This document shows, one piece after another, positions 57,557 to 64,000 of a stretch of 64,000 nucleotides of DNA. The DNA is from an uncultured Aeriscardovia sp. GTDB taxonomy: Bacteria; Actinomycetota; Actinomycetes; Actinomycetales; Bifidobacteriaceae. Made by a program: the position numbers and the translations under genes. Location: the NCBI GenBank assembly GCA_903789535.1, contig CAIFES010000005.1, positions 62,001 to 126,000 on the forward strand. The letters run 5' to 3'. A model generated the notes under the pieces. It saw only the letters and a list, made by a program, of their open reading frames with translations, was not told the origin of the DNA and did not search any database. The stretch's first letter is position 1. Each line of letters starts with the position of its first letter.

Positions 57557-58899
57557 GCGTCCTCCCCATCAGGTTTCTGGCCGGACTTGCCTGCCGCAGG
57601 TTTCCACCCCTGCAGGACGACCGGCTCGGGCACGAGGTCGATGCCGAACTTGTCCGACACGCCTTTCTGGATCACGGCGGCGAGCGCCATCACATCCTTG
57701 GCGGCGGCCCCTCCCCTGTTCGTCAGCGCGAGCGTGTGGAGTGTGGAGAGCGCGGCGGGTGCGCCGTCGGCGAGCGCGAAGCCCTTGGGGAAGCCGGCAT
57801 GGTCGATGAGCCAGGCGGCCGAGGTCTTGACGGCGCTGCCCTGCTCCTTTCCCTGCCCGCCGGCGACGCTGACCGGGAAGCGCGGCGCGTCCTGCGGCAG
57901 CCGGTCGGCAGTCTGCTGCGAGACGATCGGGTTGATGAAGAAGCTGCCGCAGCTCCAGCGGTCATGCTCGAGCTCCTCGGACAGCTCGGTGGAGGCGGAG
58001 GCCGCAGCGCGCACGACCGGTCCGACATGCTTGCGCGTGCCTGCGGGCACGCCGCTGACCTGCGGGTCCTGGCCCAGCGGGGCGAGCCACGGGTTGTTGT
58101 ACCGCTTCGGATCCTCCAACATGCCCTTGGCCGCACGGACGGAGAGCACGGTGGAACGCACGCGGGCGATGTCCATGCGCGTGCCGGTCGTCACACCCAG
58201 CGCGTGGGCGAGCTGGCCGAAATCGACGGTGGTGGTCGGCTCGTTGACGAGCGCGAAGGTGACGGACAGGACCACGAAACGCGGAGTCGGGAACCACTTG
58301 CTGCCGGGTTTGCCATCCTCGTCGTACATGCCCTGCTTGAGAGCGGAGGTGCGGTAGCCGAAGCGCATCTGCGAGGGCTGGAGCGTGATGACCGTGCTCG
58401 TGGCCCTGTCCCACGCCTCCACCTGGCACACGGAGGCGGAGACCTCCTGGCCGTAAGCGCCAATGTTCTGCACCACGGAGGCACCCACGGTGCCCGGGAT
58501 GCCGGAGAGCGCCTCGACGCCCTCATAGCCGCGCGAGACCATCAGTTTGACGAACGCGTCCCAGCGCACGCCGGCCTCGGCTTTGACGCGCACGGTGCGG
58601 GTGCGGTCGTCGGCGGTCTCGGTGAGCACGTCGACGCCACGGCGCAGATCGCGCACGACCACGCCATCAAATCCCTGATCCGCCCCGACGAGGTTGGAGC
58701 CGCCGCCGATGACGAGGACCGGCCGGCCAGCGTCGTCAGCATCGAGGATGGCACCGATGAGCTCGTCACGGCTCGTGACGGCCGCATAGGAGGCCACAGG
58801 CCCGCCCACGCGCAGCGTGGTCAGATCGGCCAGCGTGGGAGCGGCTGAGATCTTCTTCGTGCCCGCGCTGTCTTCTGTGCCCGCACTGTCTTCTGTCAT
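57553..58899 (-). CDS. murB: UDP-N-acetylmuramate dehydrogenase
   Basis: TTLRVGGPVASYAAV, VIGGGSNLVGADQGFDGVVV, GIPGTVGASVVQNIGAYGQE. Confidence 0.95.
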   Translation of the reverse strand: MTEDSAGTEDSAGTKKISAAPTLADLTTLRVGGPVASYAAVTSRDELIGAILDADDAGRPVLVIGGGSNLVGADQGFDGVVVRDLRRGVDVLTETADDRTRTVRVKAEAGVRWDAFVKLMVSRGYEGVEALSGIPGTVGASVVQNIGAYGQEVSASVCQVEAWDRATSTVITLQPSQMRFGYRTSALKQGMYDEDGKPGSKWFPTPRFVVLSVTFALVNEPTTTVDFGQLAHALGVTTGTRMDIARVRSTVLSVRAAKGMLEDPKRYNNPWLAPLGQDPQVSGVPAGTRKHVGPVVRAAASASTELSEELEHDRWSCGSFFINPIVSQQTADRLPQDAPRFPVSVAGGQGKEQGSAVKTSAAWLIDHAGFPKGFALADGAPAALSTLHTLALTNRGGAAAKDVMALAAVIQKGVSDKFGIDLVPEPVVLQGWKPAAGKSGQKPDGEDA

Positions 58900-58946
58900 C
58901 GCGTTCGTCCCTTCTCCTGCCGATTGACCCGTCCATGATACGAAAA

Positions 58947-58968
58947 AAGCCCGGATAAATCCGGGCTT
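58947..58968 (-). terminator. Rho-independent terminator downstream of rpmG
   Basis: aagcccgga-taaa-tccgggctt with an A-run on the + side. Confidence 0.88.
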
Positions 58969-59020
58969 GACATCTGTGTGGCGCCATCGCCGATGGCACC
59001 GGAGCGCTCACTCAGCGCGC

Positions 59021-59185
59021 TCAGCGCGTCTCGCGATGAAGCGTGTGCTTGCCGCAACGCGGGCAGAACTTCTTGAGCTCGAGGCGGTCAGGAGTGTTGC
59101 GACGGTTCTTCGTCGTGATGTAATTACGCTCCTTGCACACCGTGCACGCCAGTGTGACGCCCGGGCGAACATCATTCTTAGCCAT
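59021..59185 (-). CDS. rpmG: 50S ribosomal protein L33 (zinc-binding C+ form)
   Basis: [54 protein letters not shown]; two CxxC motifs. Below the ORF-track size cut-off. Confidence 0.97.
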   Translation of the reverse strand: MAKNDVRPGVTLACTVCKERNYITTKNRRNTPDRLELKKFCPRCGKHTLHRETR

Positions 59186-59226
59186 GAGACACCTCTGAAA
59201 TCTCTTGTTCCGTTGATGCGGACTTG

Positions 59227-59300
59227 TAGCGAGGGAGAGGCTCGAACTCTCGACCTTACGATTATGAGTCGTACGCTCTAGCCAGCTGAGCTACCTCGCC
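59227..59300 (-). tRNA. tRNA-Met (anticodon CAT)
   Basis: ggcgaggtagctcagctggctagagcgtacgactCATaatcgtaaggtcgagagttcgagcctctccctcgct. Confidence 0.95.
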
Positions 59301-59301
59301 G

Positions 59302-59376
59302 TGGAGCCTCGAGTGAGAATCGAACTCACGATCTCGTCATTACCAATGACGTGCTCTACCACTGAGCCATCGAGGC
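59302..59376 (-). tRNA. tRNA-Thr (anticodon GGT)
   Basis: gcctcgatggctcagtggtagagcacgtcattGGTaatgacgagatcgtgagttcgattctcactcgaggctcca. Confidence 0.95.
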
Positions 59377-59377
59377 G

Positions 59378-59460
59378 TGGCTGGAAAAGGATTCGAACCT
59401 TTGTAGCCGTAAGGCGACAGATTTACAGTCTGTTGCAATTGACCGCTCTGCCATCCAGCC
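59378..59460 (-). tRNA. tRNA-Tyr (anticodon GTA)
   Basis: ggctggatggcagagcggtcaattgcaacagactGTAaatctgtcgccttacggctacaaaggttcgaatccttttccagcca. Confidence 0.95.
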
Positions 59461-59606
59461 GCATTACTGCACAAGGGCTCATCCCCCGAACAGCAACCTG
59501 AATATTAAAGCACCCCCGCGCGACGAACGCAAGCACTCACGCGCCATCACGCGACACGCCTCAAATATCAGGCACGATCACAGCCACAGCAACCGGACGC
59601 GGTCGC

Positions 59607-61010
59607 TCAGAACTCGGCGTTGCCCGGCTCGCGCGGATCAGGGATGACGTCGCGGATGTTGTCCACGCCCGTCAAATACATCACCAGACGCTCGAAGCCC
59701 AGGCCGAAGCCCGAATGCTTGCAGGTGCCGTACTTGCGCAGGTCGAGATAGTACTTGTACTGGCTCTCGTCCATGCCCAGCTCCTCGATGCGCTTCTTGA
59801 GCACGTCATAGCGCTCCTCACGCTGGGAGCCGCCCATGATCTCGCCGATGCCCGGCACGAGGCAGTCGACGGCGGCCACCGTCCTGCCGTCCTCGTTCTG
59901 GCGCATGTAGAACGCCTTGATGCCCTTCGGGTAGTCGGTGACGAATGTCGGAAGCGCGAAATGCTGCTCGCACAGGTAGCGCTCGTGCTCGGTCTGCAGG
60001 TCGATCCCCCACTTGACCGGGTACTTGAAGCTGACGCCCTTGCTGACCGCATCCTCGAGCACGCTGATCGCGTCCGTATAGGTGATGCGCGCGAACTTCG
60101 AGGAGGCGACATGCTTGAGGCGGTCGATCAGGCCCTTGTCCACGAAGCGGTTGAGCATCGCCATCTCGTCCGGGCACTTTTCCAGCACCGTGTTGATGAC
60201 GAACTTGAGCATCGCCTCCTCGACCTCCATGCAGCCCTCGAGGTCGGTGAAGGCCATCTCCGGCTCCATCTGCCAGAACTCGGCGGCGTGGCGGCGCGTG
60301 TTGGAGTCCTCCGCGCGGAAGGTGGGGCCGAACGTGTAGATGTCGCCGAACGCCATGGCGAAGTTCTCGCCCTGCAGCTGGCCGGAGACCGTGAGCCTGG
60401 CCTGTTTGCCGAAGAAGTCCTTCGACCAGTCCACCTGGCCGTCCTTCGTCTTCGGCACGTTGGCGAGGTCGAGCGTGGTCACCTGGAACATCTCGCCGGC
60501 ACCCTCGGCGTCGGAGGTGGTGATGAGCGGGGTGTTCACATAGACGAACCCGCGGTTCTGGAAGAACGTGTGGATGGCGTAGGCGGCCACCGAGCGGATG
60601 CGGAAGACGGCGCGGAAGAGGTTGGTGCGCGGGCGCAGGTGCTGCAGCGTGCGCAGATACTCGCGCGACTGGTGCTGCTTCTGCAGCGGGTAGTCCGGCC
60701 CGCACGTGCCGGCCACCTCCACGCTGGCGGCGTGCAGCTCGAGCGGCTGCGGGCGGTCCGGGGTGAGCACGACGGTGCCGCTCACCACGAGCGCGGCGCC
60801 CGTGCCCTGGGAGACGATGTTCTTGTAATCATCGATCTTTTTGCTGTCGACGACGATCTGCAGATCCCTGAAGCAGCTGCCGTCGTTGAGCGTGACGAAG
60901 GCGATCTCCTTCATATCGCGGATGGAGCGGACCCAGCCCGCGACCGTCTGCGTCGAATCGGCGAACTTTTCCTTGTCGGCATACAGCTGGGCGATACGAG
61001 TACGTTTCAT
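59607..61010 (-). CDS. asnS: Asparaginyl-tRNA synthetase
   Basis: [30 protein letters not shown], class II motifs, [24 protein letters not shown]. Confidence 0.96.
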   Translation of the reverse strand: MKRTRIAQLYADKEKFADSTQTVAGWVRSIRDMKEIAFVTLNDGSCFRDLQIVVDSKKIDDYKNIVSQGTGAALVVSGTVVLTPDRPQPLELHAASVEVAGTCGPDYPLQKQHQSREYLRTLQHLRPRTNLFRAVFRIRSVAAYAIHTFFQNRGFVYVNTPLITTSDAEGAGEMFQVTTLDLANVPKTKDGQVDWSKDFFGKQARLTVSGQLQGENFAMAFGDIYTFGPTFRAEDSNTRRHAAEFWQMEPEMAFTDLEGCMEVEEAMLKFVINTVLEKCPDEMAMLNRFVDKGLIDRLKHVASSKFARITYTDAISVLEDAVSKGVSFKYPVKWGIDLQTEHERYLCEQHFALPTFVTDYPKGIKAFYMRQNEDGRTVAAVDCLVPGIGEIMGGSQREERYDVLKKRIEELGMDESQYKYYLDLRKYGTCKHSGFGLGFERLVMYLTGVDNIRDVIPDPREPGNAEF

Positions 61011-61235
61011 GAAGACCCCTCGGATACCTCAATATATATGTAATTCTGCTTCCTCCAGACTACCCGGCGTCACGGAAGTGGACGGTCGCAGGCAGGCGCG
61101 GGAAAGATGCCGTGCGGATGCGGGGCAGGCAGGGCGCAGCCATCCGGCCCTGCGATCCTCTTCCATTCACGTACTTGAAGTTTTTAGGCTGGAAGGTGGT
61201 ATATATCACCCATCGACCATCAGACAGGAGACAAC

Positions 61236-62282
61236 ATGAAGAGCGCTGTTTTTGAGTCCGTGCGTAACATGGCCATCGAAGAGGTGCCCATGCCGCAGAT
61301 CGAGAAGGATGACGACGCGGTCATCAAGGTCGTGCGCAGCTGCGTGTGCGGTTCCGACCTGTGGCCGTTCCGCGGCATCGACAACAAGCAGAACCACTCG
61401 CAGAACCCGGGGCACGAGGCCATCGGCATCGTCGAGAAGGTCGGGCCGGCCATCACCACCGTCAAACCGGGCGATTTCGTCATCTGCCCGTTCACCCACG
61501 GCTGCGGGCAGTGCCGCGCCTGCCGCGCCGGTTTCGACGGCAGCTGCACCCGCTTCGCCGATCACTTCTCCGACGGCAACCAGGCCGAGTACATCCGCTT
61601 CCAGCACGCCCAGTGGGCGCTGGTGAAAGTGCCGGGCAGGCCGTCCGACTACAGCGAGGGCATGCTCAAGAACCTGCTCACCCTGGCCGACGTGATGGCG
61701 ACCGGCTACCACGCCGCCCGCGTGGCGCACGTGAGGGCCGGCGACACGGTGATCGTCCTCGGAGACGGGGCCGTGGGCCAGTGCGCGATCATCGCCGCGC
61801 GCATGATGGGCGCGAAGAAGATCATCTCCACCAGCCGCCATGCCGACCGTCAGGCGCTTGCCGCGCAGTTCGGCGCCACCGACAACGTGGCCGAGCGCGA
61901 CGAGGAGGGCATCGCCAAGCTGCTCGATGCCAGCGACGGCGGCGCGGACGCGGTGCTCGAATGCGTGGGCACCGACCAGTCGTTCCAGGAGGCGCTGCGC
62001 CTGGTGCGCCCGGGCGCGATGATCGGCCGCGTGGGCGTGCCGCACGACCAGAAAATCAGCGGCGAGTCCACGTTCTTCGTCAACGCGGGCCTCGCCGGCG
62101 GCCCGGCCTCGGTGACCACCTACGACAAGGCCGTCCTGCTCGATGCCGTGCTCAAGGGCGAGATCGAGCCGGGCAAGGTGTTCACCACAACGTTCACGCT
62201 CGACGACATCCAGAACGCCTACGAGGCGATGGACAGGCGCGAGGCCATCAAGTCGTACATCGTTGTCAGCGACGCAGAGTGA
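61236..62282 (+). CDS. Zinc-dependent alcohol dehydrogenase family protein
   Basis: CVCGSDLWPFRG, GHEAIGIVEKVGPAI, CGQCRACRAGFDGSC structural-zinc region. Confidence 0.9.
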   Translation: MKSAVFESVRNMAIEEVPMPQIEKDDDAVIKVVRSCVCGSDLWPFRGIDNKQNHSQNPGHEAIGIVEKVGPAITTVKPGDFVICPFTHGCGQCRACRAGFDGSCTRFADHFSDGNQAEYIRFQHAQWALVKVPGRPSDYSEGMLKNLLTLADVMATGYHAARVAHVRAGDTVIVLGDGAVGQCAIIAARMMGAKKIISTSRHADRQALAAQFGATDNVAERDEEGIAKLLDASDGGADAVLECVGTDQSFQEALRLVRPGAMIGRVGVPHDQKISGESTFFVNAGLAGGPASVTTYDKAVLLDAVLKGEIEPGKVFTTTFTLDDIQNAYEAMDRREAIKSYIVVSDAE

Positions 62283-62564
62283 GCACGCTGATCGTCTCAT
62301 GCTGGTCATGTGACGATCCGGCCGATCCCCGTATGATCCGGCCGATCTCCGCGTGATTCTTGTGGTTCTTGTGATCCCGGTCTGGCCGGTCATGCCGGTC
62401 GACCGGGATTTTTCGTCGCCATGACGACATGACCGGATGCGACAGCACAACGGTTTCCGTTTTACGATGGAAGGGACATCCGTACAGGCCCGGATCGGAC
62501 GCACACGGCTGCCCGCGCACGGGCAGGGCAGGCGCCCCGCCGGCCCGACGAGAAAGGAGTCACA

Positions 62565-63374
62565 ATGACTTCACCGAACAATGGACCGGTTTATCCGAAC
62601 CAGAACCCGAACAACGGCCAGAACCCGAACAACAACCCGTACCAGCAGGCGTACGAGAACGGCTACCGCCAGGGCTTCCAGCAGGCACAGGGACAGCAGG
62701 CACCGAACCAGAACGGCGGCCAGCAGTTCGCCGGCGAGAGCTTCGGCCAGCCCGGCCCGGACTTCGGCCCGCAGCCGCAGAACGCCTGGGACCGCTTCTC
62801 CCAGCGCGAGCAGTTCCGCTGGGACCTCGGCTCCATCGCCAAGTCGGCCGTCAAGAAGACGCGCAACACCCTCATCTGGGGCGGCGTCATCCTCTTCATC
62901 GTCGGCCTGCTCGTCGTGCTCTTCCCGGCCAACATGCTCAGCGTGATGACCGTGCTCATCGGCATCACCTTCGGTGTGGTCGGCATCGGCCGTATCATCA
63001 CCTCGTTCACCGCCTTGGGCACTCCGGCGGGCTGGCGCGTGCTTGACGGTCTGGCCGGACTGCTGCTGCTCATCAGCTGCGTCTTCGTCTTCCGCAACCT
63101 GCACGCCTCCACCGGCATTCTGCTCATCATGTCGTCCATCATGATCGGCATCGCCTGGATCGTCGAGGGCTGCACGGCCATCGTCGAGGGCGCCGGCTTC
63201 ATGGGCACCGGCTGGTCCATCGCCAGCGGCGTCATCTCCATCATCGGCGGCCTCGTGCTGCTGTTCTGGCCGATGGGCTCGATGTACACGCTCGTGCTCT
63301 TCATCGCCATCATGATGATGATCTACGGCTTCATCGCCTTCATCCGCGGCCTCAACATCCCCAAGGTGAAGTGA
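62565..63374 (+). CDS. DUF308 / HdeD-like membrane protein with N/Q/P-rich N-terminus
   Basis: Multiple short TM hairpins; N-terminal NQNPNNGQNPNNNPYQQ low complexity. Confidence 0.8.
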   Translation: MTSPNNGPVYPNQNPNNGQNPNNNPYQQAYENGYRQGFQQAQGQQAPNQNGGQQFAGESFGQPGPDFGPQPQNAWDRFSQREQFRWDLGSIAKSAVKKTRNTLIWGGVILFIVGLLVVLFPANMLSVMTVLIGITFGVVGIGRIITSFTALGTPAGWRVLDGLAGLLLLISCVFVFRNLHASTGILLIMSSIMIGIAWIVEGCTAIVEGAGFMGTGWSIASGVISIIGGLVLLFWPMGSMYTLVLFIAIMMMIYGFIAFIRGLNIPKVK

Positions 63375-63448
63375 ATGAACTCACAAGAGTGAATCTTGGG
63401 ACTCACGGTGCAGTACTAAATCTCACAGATTCACAGTGAAATAAAAAC

Positions 63449-63482
63449 AAAGGCGGAAGGGCCTCAGCCCTTCCGCCTTTTT
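63449..63482. terminator. Bidirectional terminator between convergent genes
   Basis: aaaggcggaagggc-ctca-gcccttccgcctttttt. Confidence 0.92.
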
Positions 63483-63531
63483 CATGCCAGAATCACACCC
63501 GCCTGAGTTGGCAGGACGGGCGTGGCGCGGC

Positions 63532-64000
63532 TCACCACTCGTGCATCGTGCCGTCGAGCAGACGGTCGACCGGCAGCGGCGCCGGCTGGTACGGATACTT
63601 GGCCGCCTCCTTCTCATCGAAGTCGACGCCCAGGCCCGGCTTCTTCGCGTCGAGGTGGACGTAGCCGTCCTCGAGGGTGAAGCTCGTGTGGAACACGTCC
63701 AGCGTCTGCGGCGTGTACTGCATGACCTCCTGGATGCCGAAGTTCGGGATGGCCATGTCGAGCTGGAAGTTGGCCGCCTGGCCGACCGGGGAGATGTCGG
63801 TCGGGCCATGGAAGCCGGACTTGATGCCGTAGAACTCCGCGTACGACATGATCTTCTTCATGTGCGTGATGCCGCCGGTGTGGGTGACCGCCGAGCGCAC
63901 ATAATCGATAAGATTCTCGCGGATGAGCTGCAGATAGTCGGTGTAGGAGTTGATCGTCTCGCCGATGGCCAGCGGGGTGGTCGTATGCTCGCGCACCACG
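63532..64000 (-). CDS. Mandelate racemase/enolase-superfamily dehydratase (RspA/mannonate dehydratase-like), N-terminus outside window
   Basis: TPLAIGETINSYTDYLQLIRENLIDYVRSAVTHTGGITHMKKIMSYAEFYGIKSGFHGPTDISPVG... Confidence 0.88.
   Translation of the reverse strand, partial: VVREHTTTPLAIGETINSYTDYLQLIRENLIDYVRSAVTHTGGITHMKKIMSYAEFYGIKSGFHGPTDISPVGQAANFQLDMAIPNFGIQEVMQYTPQTLDVFHTSFTLEDGYVHLDAKKPGLGVDFDEKEAAKYPYQPAPLPVDRLLDGTMHEW

Noticed and set aside
47494-59460. tRNA-flanked integrative element
   Set aside because: No integrase, excisionase or direct repeat of a tRNA 3' end was seen; the GH66 locus lies on the 5' side of tRNA-Ser, not the usual attachment side.

Overview
The window is about 64 kb of high-GC, probably actinobacterial and possibly Bifidobacteriaceae, chromosome (taxonomy inferred from gene content only). 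It is densely coding. Housekeeping genes recognised: ligA fragment, def, glmM, pepN, rnj, dinB, murB, rpmG, asnS, and an AdnA/AdnB-like helicase-nuclease pair. There are four tRNAs (Ser-GCT, Met-CAT, Thr-GGT, Tyr-GTA). Accessory content includes: (i) a GH66 dextranase-like / GH13 / LplABC-type ABC transporter operon with divergent LacI and DUF624 genes, next to tRNA-Ser; (ii) a GH31 / CUT1 ABC transporter / LacI locus; (iii) two tandem OppA-like lipoproteins without visible permeases; (iv) two AT-richer islets flanking def-glmM, one with a RelE/HigB-type toxin whose partner antitoxin appears to lack its helix-turn-helix, the other with an orphan CdiA-CT/PD-(D/E)xK-like nuclease domain beside a long inverted repeat; (v) two apparent pseudogenes (a RibD/DHFR-like reductase and an MBL-fold hydrolase) with frame-disrupting lesions; (vi) a LexA-like palindrome directly upstream of dinB; and (vii) many short tandem repeats (15-30 bp, often 18 bp) in intergenic DNA and in termini or linkers of conserved proteins. 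I saw no rRNA, CRISPR array, IS element or prophage. No clearly new defence system is evident. The strongest follow-ups are the GH66 locus, the HTH-less antitoxin, the orphan toxin domain and the repeat theme.
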